This document shows positions 8,757 to 17,493 of a DNA stretch of 64,000 nt, piece by piece. Made by a program: the position numbers and the translations under genes. The stretch's first letter is position 1, and every line of letters starts with the position of its first letter. The notes under the pieces were generated by a model. The model searched no databases. It was not told where the DNA came from and saw only the letters and a list, made by a program, of their open reading frames with translations. The DNA comes from Streptomyces sp. NBC_01224. GTDB taxonomy: Bacteria; Actinomycetota; Actinomycetes; Streptomycetales; Streptomycetaceae. The DNA lies in contig NZ_CP108530.1 of assembly GCF_036002945.1 (NCBI RefSeq), positions 62,001 through 126,000 of the forward strand. The letters run 5' to 3'.

Positions 8757-9095
8757 TCAGCCCGCGGTCGTCGGGTTCTCTAATTCGGCGACGTGGCGGT
8801 ATTCGGCGTTGATGCGCTGGGCTTCTTCGAGCTGGTCCTCGAGGATGATGATGCGGCAGGCGGCCTCGATGGGGGTTCCCTGGTCGACGAGTTCGCGGGC
8901 GCGTGCGGCGATGCGCAGCTGGTAGCGGGAGTAGCGCCGGTGGCCGCCCTCGGAACGCAGCGGGGTGATCAGGCGGGCTTCTCCGATGGCGCGGAGGAAA
9001 CCTTGTGTGGTACCGAGCATCTCGGCGGCCCGACCCATCGTGTAGGCAGGGTAGTCGTCGTCGTTGAGACGGCCGAACGAGTCGTCTGCTGTCAT
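8757..9095 (-). CDS. MerR-type regulator of the cold-shock block
   Basis: A 112-residue protein with an N-terminal MerR-like winged helix (YTMGRAAEMLGTTQGFLRAI, then LRSEGGHRRYSRYQL) and a C-terminal helix (ILEDQLEEAQRINAEYRHVA). It lacks a metal or drug-binding extension, so it is a short HTH-plus-coiled-coil form. The start is the ATG at 9095 with GAGAGG 5 nt upstream; a GTG two codons earlier overlaps the ribosome site. It heads the minus-strand block ahead of csp and the helicase. A 14-bp hairpin sits 27 nt before the start (9122-9153), so leader control is possible. Confidence 0.85.
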   Translation of the reverse strand: MTADDSFGRLNDDDYPAYTMGRAAEMLGTTQGFLRAIGEARLITPLRSEGGHRRYSRYQLRIAARARELVDQGTPIEAACRIIILEDQLEEAQRINAEYRHVAELENPTTAG

Positions 9096-9121
9096 TTGCA
9101 CCTCTCTGTGGAACGCGTGGA

Positions 9122-9153
9122 GGGGCTCGGGTGCCGTATGGCACCCGAGCCCC
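9122..9153 (-). terminator. Hairpin in the merR leader or end of an upstream transcript
   Basis: A perfect 14-bp stem (GGGGCTCGGGTGCC at 9122-9135, complement at 9140-9153) with a GTAT loop. It is immediately upstream of the merR start on the same strand. It could terminate a transcript made from 9160-9790 or attenuate merR. Confidence 0.6.
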
Positions 9154-9159
9154 GAAGGA

Positions 9160-9790
9160 ACTGCTACACCATCTGCCGACCCTGATACTGCGCCGGCCTT
9201 CTATTTCCGCTGACCCGACCTGGAAGTTGTCGGGGGTGCGGGGATCGCGGTTGCTTGACCGGAGACCACCTCGCTATCGATGTCCTGCGGTACCCGGGCT
9301 CAAAACTTCCACCCGGGCGATCCTGATGGCGCCTGGCTCCTCCGTTCTTCCCTCTGGGATCATCACTTACCTACTGCTGGTACTGCTCTCCTGCGTACTG
9401 CTCTGTGGCCTGTGCCAGCGCCACTTTTCGACAGCCAGCCCCGTCGCCCGTCCTGCATCTGCTCTGGCTTAGAACCCCACTGCCGAACCTCCCGGTGCGC
9501 GCGTCCGCAGCCGACGCCTTCACCGAGGTGCTGCTCACTGACTTCACTGCTGCGTACTGCACTTGCGGGTACTGCTCACGGCGGCCCCTGATCACTGCGG
9601 GCCACCCGGTCCGGTCGCCAGTCCCGTCGCCGTCCTGCAACAACCCTGGCTTCGGAACTCCACCACCGCACCGTCCTGCGAACTGCAACTGCGGTTACTG
9701 CTGCCCGGCAGTTCGTCTCTGCCGGGCCCTGCTGTCTCTCTGGGCTACGAGAGAAACCATAACCACACCACCACCCAATGTCTACTCTGG
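9160..9790 (-). other. Strand-biased non-coding stretch with repeated TACTGC
   Basis: No frame here looks like protein. The plus strand is strongly pyrimidine-rich, and the hexamer TACTGC occurs about seven times (near 9185, 9370, 9379, 9394, 9555, 9571 and 9696), often as GTACTGC. Read on the minus strand it is a purine-rich tract with GCAGTA repeats ending at the 9122-9153 hairpin. It fits a long merR leader or a non-coding RNA. 9791-10149 shows nothing else. Confidence 0.4.
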
Positions 9791-10149
9791 CCAACATAGA
9801 TTTCCGTTACCCGGGCGGAGAGATAGTCGGCCTCGGTCACGGAAGGGGTGTGCGGCGGCCCCGCTCCAGCCAGGCTCGCCCGCTCCGACCAGCGCCGTTA
9901 CGCGCAGCCTCGACGCCGCGAACACCGCAGTCGCCACGTCTGGCCATGCGGATGATCGCTCAGGACACGCGGGGGCTCGTGCGGTTGACACACCGCAGGC
10001 CGGGCACAAGCGCCGCCAGATAGGACCTGCGTGACGATCCAGAGACCAGGGTGGCCTGATGAACACAATGAGCGTCAACGTGGCAACTGCCCTCTCCACG
10101 GGATGCATTGCCAGCGCGCGCCGGAGCGCCCGGGATTTCCTCGCAGGGC

Positions 10150-10362
10150 GGCGCCGTGCGCGTCGCCCGCGACCTCTACAAGGCCACCCACCGGCACTAC
10201 GACGCGCTCCTGGTCGCCTGTCCGCACCGCCGGGGCGAAGGTCCGGCCGGACACGAGCCGCTGGCAGGCCGAGGTCGAAGAACACATCCGGGCCCGCCGG
10301 TTCGACGCGGTCGTCGAATCCGCCCTCGCCGATCCCGACGAAACCCGCGCGTCGTCGGGCCG
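10150..10362 (+). pseudogene. Zeta-toxin family remnant
   Basis: Two short stretches in different frames match the middle of Streptomyces zeta-toxin-like kinases: VARDLYKATHRHYDALLV (about 10155-10215) and DTSRWQAEVEEHIRARRFD followed by AVVESALADPDETRA (about 10258-10350). The Walker A region upstream and the C-terminal half are absent, and a frame change lies between the two pieces. It is a non-functional relic directly in front of a two-gene unit of tiny proteins often found near such toxins. Confidence 0.65.
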
Positions 10363-10369
10363 CCCCGTG

Positions 10370-10567
10370 ATGACGACCGGTATGGCCTTACCGCGGCTGA
10401 TGTCCCTGTCGAGCGCCCAGCGACGCGGCGCCCACTGCGTGTTCTGTAGCGCTGCCCTGTCGGCGCGCACTGCGGTCGATCTCGGAGCACGGCCGGTCGA
10501 TGCACGCGGCTCGTCCGCGCTGTGGTTTCCCCGCCGGTGCGCCACCTGCCCGAAGGACCGATCGTGA
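10370..10567 (+). CDS. Small Cys-containing Streptomyces protein
   Basis: About 65 residues from the ATG at 10370. The conserved part LPRLMSLSSAQRRGAHCVFC is followed by a second Cys pair (RRCATC) near the C-terminus, which suggests a zinc ribbon. Its stop overlaps the next gene by 4 nt (GTGA), so the two are translationally coupled. Small proteins of this type recur in Streptomyces accessory regions. Function is unknown. Confidence 0.6.
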   Translation: MTTGMALPRLMSLSSAQRRGAHCVFCSAALSARTAVDLGARPVDARGSSALWFPRRCATCPKDRS

Positions 10568-10728
10568 TCACGTTGGCCAAGAACCCCGCCCCTGCCGCCG
10601 AATACCGCACGCTCCTCGGCCACACCCTGGCCTGCGCGGCCTGCCGGGCGAAGGCGCCGTGCTTCACCAGAGCCCGGCTCACCCGCGCCTGGCGGGCAGC
10701 CCGCGTACCTTGGAAGGCCAGCCGATGA
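10564..10728 (+). CDS. Small CxxC-like protein coupled to its neighbour
   Basis: 54 residues from the GTG at 10564, overlapping the previous stop codon. The core EYRTLLGHTLACAACRAKAP holds a CxxC and a third Cys. It is the usual companion of the preceding small gene in Streptomyces. No function is known. The small size and recurrent pairing support a real gene despite the GTG start. Confidence 0.55.
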   Translation: MITLAKNPAPAAEYRTLLGHTLACAACRAKAPCFTRARLTRAWRAARVPWKASR

Positions 10729-10876
10729 AGACTGAATCGACGGACCTCATCACCTGCTACGGGGGTCCGTGTGAGTCGGTTCCCAAACTGCCGGTACAGC
10801 CACGGAACCTTGTAGGGACCCAAAGGGCTCCGGTAACGCGTCTAAGTAGTGACGGCCGGATTCAACTGGGGGACGA

Positions 10877-11383
10877 GTGAAGCGAGACGAAGATTTCTCC
10901 GAGTATGCGAGCGCGCGGTGGCCCGCTCTCGTTCGTTCCGCTGTTCTCCTTGGACGCACCGTGCAGGATGCCGAAGACCTGGCCCAGACGGCACTCATGC
11001 GCTGCTACGTGTCGTGGGCCAAGGTCACAAAGGCGGATGATCGGGATGCTTACGTGTATCGAATCCTGGTGAACGCCTATCACGACAGTCGTCGAAGAAG
11101 GTGGTGGGGGGAGAAGCCCGCCGCTGTCGTGCCCGAACAGGTCGAGGCAGATGCCACCACGAGCGTGGACGCAGCGGACGCGGTGGGTCGTGCGCTCGCG
11201 TGCCTGAGCCAAGCCAACCGTGAGGTTGTCGTCCTCCGGTACTACGCACATCTCAACGATCAGCAGATCGCCGAAGCGCTCAACATCGCCCCCGGCACCG
11301 TGAAGAGCCGGTTGTCCCGCGCCCTGACACAACTGTCCACCGACGCCAACCTTTCCGACCTACGCGGAGGAAGCCACACATGA
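10877..11383 (+). CDS. SigE-family ECF RNA polymerase sigma factor
   Basis: 168 residues. Region 2 (EYASARWPALVRSAVLL, DAEDLAQTALMRCYVSWAKV) and region 4 (LSQANREVVVLRYY, then DQQIAEALNIAPGTVKSRLS) are both present. It directs RNA polymerase to a small regulon. The start is the GTG at 10877, preceded by GGGGGAC. Upstream at about 10804-10845 are GGAACC and a GTAACGCGTCTAAG stretch, which may include an autoregulated promoter; the spacing is not canonical. The stop overlaps the next gene by ATGA, the usual arrangement with a cognate membrane-bound partner. Confidence 0.9.
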   Translation: MKRDEDFSEYASARWPALVRSAVLLGRTVQDAEDLAQTALMRCYVSWAKVTKADDRDAYVYRILVNAYHDSRRRRWWGEKPAAVVPEQVEADATTSVDAADAVGRALACLSQANREVVVLRYYAHLNDQQIAEALNIAPGTVKSRLSRALTQLSTDANLSDLRGGSHT

Positions 11384-12141
11384 ATGACGAGGAAGCCGGC
11401 CAGGTGCTCGAACGGCTCGCAGACCGTGTACCCGTCGGTCCCGCGCCCTTAGACGATCTGGTCCGCGCGGGCAAGTCCGCACAGCGCAGGAAGCGCCACG
11501 TGAGCGTCCTCAGTGCTGCCGCAGCGATGACCCTGGTGCTTGGCGGGGGGATTGTTGCCCAAGCGTTCATAGGCGGAGGCGCTCCCTCTGTGAACGACTC
11601 TGCTCAAGGGGCCTCCATGACACCTCCATCGCCAGCACCCGCGACGGACCTGGACAACCCGACAAGCGAACTGTCCGGGCCACTGCCGGATGCTGATGCA
11701 GCAAGCTGTGCGAATGCCTACACTGCAGAGGCCATTGCCAATCGAGCGTTCGCGTTCGACGGTGTCGTGGTCGACATCGGCCCCGCTCGCTCCAGCCGTT
11801 CCGGCGAGGGCCTGGGCGGCGTGGGAGTCACATTTGCAGTTCGCGAGTGGTTCTCCGACGGTACGGGACCAAACATCACGGTAGACATGGGTTCGCCCAC
11901 GGCCGGGACGCAAGACGTCACTGCAGATTTCTTCCATTCGTATGCAATTGGATCACGGTTGCTTGTCAGTGGTGAGCCTCGTTGGGGAGGATCCCCTCTC
12001 GATGCCCCCATCGCCTGGGGTTGCGGCTTCACCCGCTACTACGACCAACAAACGGCTGAGTCCTGGCGGCAGGCCGCTACGACGGAGAAGTCATCGGAAC
12101 CTACGTCCAGGCCGACTCGTAGCAGCGCGTTGTCGCGCTGA
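11380..12141 (+). CDS. Membrane-anchored partner protein of the sigma factor
   Basis: 253 residues. A cytoplasmic N-terminus of about 45 residues (NDEEAGQVLERLADRVP) is followed by one membrane segment (SVLSAAAAMTLVLGGGIVA) and a large extracytoplasmic domain with two Cys. It overlaps the sigma gene by 4 nt and is probably its anti-sigma or sensory partner. This is inferred from position and topology; no ZAS zinc motif is present. The last 20 residues are Ser/Arg-rich and may be frame-altered. Confidence 0.7.
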   Translation: MNDEEAGQVLERLADRVPVGPAPLDDLVRAGKSAQRRKRHVSVLSAAAAMTLVLGGGIVAQAFIGGGAPSVNDSAQGASMTPPSPAPATDLDNPTSELSGPLPDADAASCANAYTAEAIANRAFAFDGVVVDIGPARSSRSGEGLGGVGVTFAVREWFSDGTGPNITVDMGSPTAGTQDVTADFFHSYAIGSRLLVSGEPRWGGSPLDAPIAWGCGFTRYYDQQTAESWRQAATTEKSSEPTSRPTRSSALSR

Positions 12142-12328
12142 AGGCCACTCCCGGCAACAGCGTCTAGTACTGCAACGACACTCCGTGATGTCCTCGGCGT
12201 CTGTAGTGACTGATACGGGCTCGGGCCTGGCTTTCTCTTCGCCATAGGGACCAGGCGATTACGTGTTGGACGCTGTGGAGGACAGGAGGAGGAGATGCGG
12301 TTAAATAACCGTCTGGCCTCATTCATGG

Positions 12329-12892
12329 TTACAGGTATGAGGGATCGATTGCCATCGGTTTCGGGATCCTCTTTTTTGCCTCCACTCGCAGGATGGCGAG
12401 GAAGGCGAGCGCGGCCATCGAGAGAGTTATGTGCCGGTACCAGGCTGTATAGCCGCGAACTTGATAGTGATCAAGTCCGGTTTCGTTCTTCGAGGTCTGG
12501 AAACACTCCTCGACCATCCACCGGGATCCCGCAACCTGCACGAGTTCCTCCAGCGAAGTTCCGGTCGGGCAGAAGCAGATGTAGTAGGCAATGTCCGCGG
12601 GGTCGGTGACGCTGCGCCGTGCCATCAGCCAGTGGGCCCAGCCCTCGCGTCGCCAGGGCCGGATCGCTGCTGCGGCCCAGTCGTATTCGCGTGGACCGTG
12701 AGCGCCGTTGCCGCAGCTCACACGTGTCCACGCATCGTCGGGGAGCTCGCCGATCAGCTCGTGTGCGCGGGCCTGGCCCTTGGCCGGCACGATCACAGGA
12801 CGGGGTGGCTCCGCGATGCGGAGTACGTCCGCACGAGGCGGCAACAACGCGTCTGGCCCGGGCACCCCGGGGTCCGACATTCCAGACCCCAT
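12329..12892 (-). pseudogene. IS701-family transposase, C-terminal remnant
   Basis: About 170 codons match the C-terminal half of IS701-type transposases: ELPDDAWTRVSCGNGAHGPR, YDWAAAAIRPW, DIAYYICFCP and SRWMVEECFQTSKNETGLDH, with the catalytic-region Glu. The N-terminal DDE part is missing; upstream sequence is unrelated. No terminal inverted repeats could be paired around it. Expression is not expected. 12142-12328 holds only short palindromes such as CGGTTAAATAACCG. Confidence 0.8.
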
Positions 12893-12976
12893 TCAACCAA
12901 GATCAGCCGTTAAATTGACACACCCGAAGTATGCCTGCGTCCGGGTCGGCGGCATACGTCCATGGTGGCGGGGGGG

Positions 12977-13669
12977 TCAGTCGGTGGACGGGTGGTTGCC
13001 GCTTGTGGCGGAGACGAGGCCTGTTTCATAGGCGATGACGACCAACTGGGCCCGGTCATGGGCATGGAGTTTGGCCAGCAGCCGCCTCACATGCGTCTTG
13101 ACGGTCGCGATGCTCAGCCCGAGATGTTCGGCGATCACACGGTTGGGCAGGCCGCGGGCCACCAGGCGGAGCACTTCCCGCTCTCTTGGGGTCACACCCG
13201 ACAATTCCTGGGCGAGTCGGGGGCGTGGCTCGTGGAGTCCGGCGAACTCGCGGATGAGACGGCGGGTGACTGTGGGCGCGAGCAGGGCGTCGCCGGAGGC
13301 GACCACCCGGAGTGCGGTCAGCAGATCGGCGGGGAGGATGTCCTTCAGGAGGAATCCACTGGCCCCGCCGCGGAGCGCCGCGTACACGTACTCGTCCAGA
13401 TCGAACGTGGTCAGCACCAGCACGCGGGTGCCAGCGGCGTCCGGGTCCGCGCAGATGCGCCGGGTGGCCTCCAAGCCGTCCGTGCCCGGCATCCGGATGT
13501 CCATCAGCACGACGTCGGGCCGCAGTCGTAGCGTGAGGTCGACGGCCTGGTCACCATTGACGGCTTCGCCCGCCACGGTGAGGTCCGGCACGCTCTCGAT
13601 GAGCAGCCGGAAGCCCGTCCGCAACAGCGCCTGATCATCCGCGAGAAGGACCCGGACCGGCCGGTTCAC
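12977..13669 (-). CDS. NarL/LuxR-type response regulator
   Basis: 230 residues from the GTG at 13669. The receiver domain has LLADDQ, the phospho-acceptor in VVLMDIRMPG, TTFD and the Lys in GFLLKD. The C-terminal LuxR HTH is GVTPREREVLRLVARGLPN, followed by IATVKTHVRRLLAKL. The start overlaps the stop of the upstream histidine kinase gene by 4 nt (GTGA), giving a translationally coupled two-component operon. The regulon is unknown. The divergent hydrolase gene at 14959 is a candidate target by position only. Confidence 0.93.
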   Translation of the reverse strand: MNRPVRVLLADDQALLRTGFRLLIESVPDLTVAGEAVNGDQAVDLTLRLRPDVVLMDIRMPGTDGLEATRRICADPDAAGTRVLVLTTFDLDEYVYAALRGGASGFLLKDILPADLLTALRVVASGDALLAPTVTRRLIREFAGLHEPRPRLAQELSGVTPREREVLRLVARGLPNRVIAEHLGLSIATVKTHVRRLLAKLHAHDRAQLVVIAYETGLVSATSGNHPSTD

Positions 13670-14808
13670 CGCGCTGGCTCCGCTCCGCAGGACAGCCGCG
13701 CGTGCACCCGGAAGCCGCCCGACCTCAGGGGGCCGGCGGAGAAGACCCCGCCGCACATGGCCGCCCGCTCCCGCATCCCGATGAGCCCGTGCCCGCCGCC
13801 GGTCCGGCGTCCGGGGGGCCGGGGCGGCGCGTCGTTGACGATCTCGATCTCGATGGCTTCGGGGCCCGACCGGGACAGGGTCACCCGGCAGTCCGCCGAT
13901 CCCGCGTGCTTGACCACATTGGTGAGGGCTTCCTGAACGATCCGGTAGACCGTCAGTTCCACACCCGGGGGGAGCGGCGGATCAGGGTCGACGGACAGTT
14001 CCACTCGCGGGCCCGCGTCGCCCGCGAGCGCGGCCAGGTCCGCCAGACCGGGAGAGGTTCCCAACTCGGCGCCGTCCCAGGGGGTTCGCAGGACGCCGAG
14101 CATGCGTCGCATCTCGGTGAGCGCTGTCCGCCCCGCGGCCCCGACCAGTGCGAGGGTCCGTTCGGCCTCCTGCGGGCTGGCGGAGGTCACCGCGCGGGCT
14201 ATCTCCGCCCGTACCGTGATGACGGTCAGATGGTGGGCCACCACGTCGTGGAGTTCCCGGGCGATCCGCAGGCGCTCGTCCGCCACGGCCTGCCGGGCGG
14301 AGAATTCCGCGTGCGACCGCTGCTCTCTCAGCGCGGTGCCGACCAGCCACGGCAGGGTCATCAGCAGCGACGCGAAGGCGACGCCGGACGCGACCTCGGG
14401 CGCCGGGACCGGTCGTGGCAACAGGATCATGGCCGCCGCGACGGCGCCCAGGGAGCAGCCGAGTGCTGTCGCGGACCGGCGCTGCGGTTCCTGCGCCGCC
14501 ACCGTGTACAGGGCGACCCCGATGGGGATCCATGATTCCTCCCAGCCGGTGAACGCCATGGCACAGACCGCTCCGGCCAGGACCGTGTACAGCACCGGGA
14601 CGGGCCACCGGCGCCGCACCGCGACCGGCAGCCAGACGACCGCTGCCACGGCCGCCGCGTCCCAGCCGCCCCGCGTCTCGCTCGCGCCGAACGCCAGGCC
14701 GAGAAGCACGGCCGCGACGGTGTCCACGCCGTGCCACTGCCCCTTCCGCAGACGTCCGACCACCAGCTGCCGTGACTCCCCATAGTCCATGACAGTCACG
14801 CTACCCAT
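13666..14808 (-). CDS. HisKA_3-type sensor histidine kinase
   Basis: 380 residues. Four to five membrane segments lie in the first 150 residues, with short loops and no large sensor domain. The HisKA_3 dimerisation helix follows with the phospho-acceptor in RIARELHDVVAHHL. Then comes an HATPase with EALTNVVKHAG (N box) and a Gly-rich GGGHGLIGMRERAA. It phosphorylates the response regulator encoded next. The ATG at 14808 or the one at 14790 could start the protein; neither has a strong ribosome site. Confidence 0.93.
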   Translation of the reverse strand: MGSVTVMDYGESRQLVVGRLRKGQWHGVDTVAAVLLGLAFGASETRGGWDAAAVAAVVWLPVAVRRRWPVPVLYTVLAGAVCAMAFTGWEESWIPIGVALYTVAAQEPQRRSATALGCSLGAVAAAMILLPRPVPAPEVASGVAFASLLMTLPWLVGTALREQRSHAEFSARQAVADERLRIARELHDVVAHHLTVITVRAEIARAVTSASPQEAERTLALVGAAGRTALTEMRRMLGVLRTPWDGAELGTSPGLADLAALAGDAGPRVELSVDPDPPLPPGVELTVYRIVQEALTNVVKHAGSADCRVTLSRSGPEAIEIEIVNDAPPRPPGRRTGGGHGLIGMRERAAMCGGVFSAGPLRSGGFRVHARLSCGAEPAR

Positions 14809-14958
14809 GCCGGGATCCGGAGCCGCTCAGCCGGCAGGACGTCATCTCAGGGGCTGAGTCATCCGCGCGGCTGATGCCCGTCGTACCCTCCTGGGCTGAC
14901 ACCGGGTTCCTGCCCGGGGACGAAGCCGCCGGGTCCATCGGCCGGAACAGTGGAGTGC

Positions 14959-16155
14959 ATGAACCGGAGAACACTTCTGACCTCGTGCGCCGGGCTCGTC
15001 ACCGCCGCCACGATCCCGGGCCCGCTCGCTTCGGCGGCCGTCGCGCGACCACAGCGGGAGGAACCCGTGCGGTTCCAACTGCCCGCCCCGAGCGGCCCCT
15101 ACCCGCTGGGCACAGTCGCGTTCCACCTGGCCGACACCACACGGCCGGACCCCTGGGTGCCCTCCCGCCCCTGCCGCCAGTTGATGATCAGCATCTGGTA
15201 CCCCGCCCGCAGCGGGTCGGCCCCCTACCCCACCGTTCCCTGGATGCCGCCGGCGGCGGCCGACCGGTATCTGAGCTTCCTCGGCCTTCCTCCCGGCCGG
15301 GTGCGGCTGGGGTGCGCCCATGCGCACGTGGGCGCTCCCGTCGGCGGTCCGCCGGGCCCTCTGCCCGTCGTGCTCTATTCTCCCGGCGCGAACGCGTCAC
15401 GCTCCTTCGGCACCGGCATCGTGGAAGACCTCGCCAGCCACGGCTATCTGGTGGTCACCGTCGACCACACCTACGACGCGGCGGTGGTCGAGTTCCCCGG
15501 CGGCCGGGTCGAAATGAACCCGGCGGGCGGGATCAGCGACTACGCCAAGGCGATCCCGGTCCGCACCGCCGACATCCGGTTCGTCCTCGACCGGGTCGCC
15601 GTGCTCCGGTCGGGCGGACACCCCGGTGTCTGCCGCACCCCGCTGCCCACGGGCCTGCCCAAAGCGCTCGACCTGCGACGCGTCGGGATGCTCGGCCACT
15701 CTTTGGGCGGAGCCACCACCGCTGCCACGATGCTCGCCGACGGGCGGATCGCGGCGGGAGCAAGCCTGGACGGAGGCGCGGCGGGCCCCGTGGTGGACGC
15801 CGGGCTCGACCGCCCGTTCCTGGTCGTGGACACCCCGGGGAAGGGCGGCATGGAGAACAATCCCGCCCTGCGCGCGTTCTGGTCGCACCTGCGCGGCTGG
15901 CGGCTCTGTCTCACCGTGCAGGGAGCCGCGCACCAGACGTTCGGCGACGACGCCCTGATCCTCCCGCTGGTCGCCCCTCTCCTGGGCATGTCCCCGCACG
16001 ACCTGGAAGGAGAAGTCGGGACAATTCCCCGGCACCGGGCGCAGGCATTCCAATGCGCCTACCCGCGGGCCTTCTTCGACCTCCACCTTCGCGACCGGGG
16101 GCGACTGCTCGACGGCCCCTCCCCCGACTTCCCGGAAGTCGGCTACACCCGGTGA
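14959..16155 (+). CDS. Tat-exported alpha/beta hydrolase (PAF-acetylhydrolase-like)
   Basis: 398 residues. The N-terminus MNRRTLLTSCAGLVTAAT is a twin-arginine signal followed by an AxA site. The body resembles platelet-activating-factor acetylhydrolase-type lipases: strand LPVVLYSPGANASRSFG (oxyanion region), nucleophile elbow GMLGHSLGG with Ser, an Asp after the next strand and a C-terminal His in QGAAHQTFGDD. It probably hydrolyses an ester substrate outside the cell. It is divergent from the two-component genes across about 150 bp. A GTG 9 nt upstream is an alternative start. 16156-16500 has no recognisable gene. Confidence 0.82.
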   Translation: MNRRTLLTSCAGLVTAATIPGPLASAAVARPQREEPVRFQLPAPSGPYPLGTVAFHLADTTRPDPWVPSRPCRQLMISIWYPARSGSAPYPTVPWMPPAAADRYLSFLGLPPGRVRLGCAHAHVGAPVGGPPGPLPVVLYSPGANASRSFGTGIVEDLASHGYLVVTVDHTYDAAVVEFPGGRVEMNPAGGISDYAKAIPVRTADIRFVLDRVAVLRSGGHPGVCRTPLPTGLPKALDLRRVGMLGHSLGGATTAATMLADGRIAAGASLDGGAAGPVVDAGLDRPFLVVDTPGKGGMENNPALRAFWSHLRGWRLCLTVQGAAHQTFGDDALILPLVAPLLGMSPHDLEGEVGTIPRHRAQAFQCAYPRAFFDLHLRDRGRLLDGPSPDFPEVGYTR

Positions 16156-16500
16156 AAGGCGGACGACCGCACCGGAGGCATACCGCGCCGGACCCGGCGC
16201 GGCTTGAGGACCAGGAACGGGTTGTCGGTTTGCCGGGCAACTGGCCCTGGCTGCGGTGACCGGGACGACGTACAGCCTCCTCGTTCAGATCGCCGAACTG
16301 GTCCACGACTCCGACGCGCAACCAGCAGTCCAACACGTCGGCTGAAAACCCGCCACGGAAGTGTCCCCGTTCGCACCGGTGCGGCGGGACGCGGGCGGTG
16401 CCCGCGTCGGCTTTGAGGGCGGTGCGTCGGCTGGACGCCCTGGCGGCCGGGGGCAGGTGGTGCGGCCGCCAGGGCGTGACGTGGGCTCTCGTCCGGGTAG

Positions 16501-17053
16501 TTGGCCGGGGCCCACAGCTTTGCCAAGCTACGTCTTGCCGTCCAGCAGCTCACTGGTATGGCCACCGCAGACCGCCAGCACACCGCCCAGCTCCTCGACA
16601 GCTACTACGACACCGTCGTCGGCCTCCTCGAGAACGCCAGCTACGACCAGACGACCGGCATCCGCCTGCACACGCTGGCATCCTCCCTCGCCATGACGAT
16701 CGGCTGGCACCGCTTCGATCACGAACACCACACCCGCCGGCCACTACTGGAACGCCGCCCTCCACGCCGCCCATCAGGCCGGCGACACCGACCGCGGCGC
16801 CGGCATCCTCTCCGACCTCGCCTACCAGAGCATCTGGCTCGGCCGCGCCGCCCCCGCGATCGACATCCTCGACCATGCCCTGCACCGCACCCAGGACCCC
16901 ACCGCCCGCTCCCTGCTCCACCTCCGCAAAGCCCGGGCCCTGGCCATGAACGGCGAAGCCCGCGCCTGCCGCCGAGCCCTCGACGCGGCCGAGCACGCCC
17001 TCGATTCCGCCACCGCCGCACCCCAGGCATGGTGCTCCTGGATGAGCCACGCC
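16501..17053 (+). pseudogene. TPR regulator, 5' fragment (interrupted gene)
   Basis: Encodes the start of the TPR part of a Streptomyces regulator. LRLAVQQLTGMATADRQHTA to HRFDHEHHT is in one frame, and HYWNAALHAAHQAGDTDRG to WCSWMSHA is in the next. The frame changes at a CCC (16733-16735); removal of one C restores the reading HHTAGHYWNA. The N-terminal DNA-binding domain is absent. The coding sequence stops at GCC (17051-17053), where the GTTATG-bounded segment begins. It resumes at 26801 with ADLAVDSGRCLIDLG, in register. The gene was therefore interrupted by the 9.75-kb segment. Confidence 0.8.
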
Positions 17054-17400
17054 GTTATGCAACCTGTCAAGTTGTTTCACCCGGGAATGTCTCAGGAAGG
17101 TGGCGGCCGAACAGACGGAGCCAGTCTCAAGCATCCCGGCCGGGAGATCGAACTGGATCACGGGACTGGGCGAGGTCGACGACGCCTACCGGCCGCCTTT
17201 CAAAGGCAGTTGACGAAGTCGCAGCGCACCCGGACCCGAGCCCGTGCCATCTCAAGCGGATTGTCATGGCGGCTATCGCCTTGCGGGATTCTCCCCGGCC
17301 AGAGTCAGGATCAGCACGTCATGTAGTGCGCCACCTGCCCAGGGGGGTTCTCGCCGACCGTCTAGGCCGTGTGTCGAAAGTGGATCTTGGGCTGTGAAGG

Positions 17401-17484
17401 GAAATCCGCGCCGACATCCACCAGGCCTTCCTCACCCTCGGCTGCGCAATCATCTGCTGGCGCCGCCTCAAAAAGCAGTGCTGA
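17401..17484 (+). pseudogene. IS5-family transposase C-terminal scrap
   Basis: 28 codons, EIRADIHQAFLTLGCAIICW then RRLKKQC, match the extreme C-terminus of IS5-type transposases. A very similar tail occurs at 40740-40918. It is a remnant only. Confidence 0.65.
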
Positions 17485-17493
17485 TCGGAGCCG

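Noticed and set aside
11780..17000. Biosynthetic gene cluster
   Set aside because: Regulators and a hydrolase are present, but no core enzymes (PKS, NRPS, terpene or RiPP) were seen.
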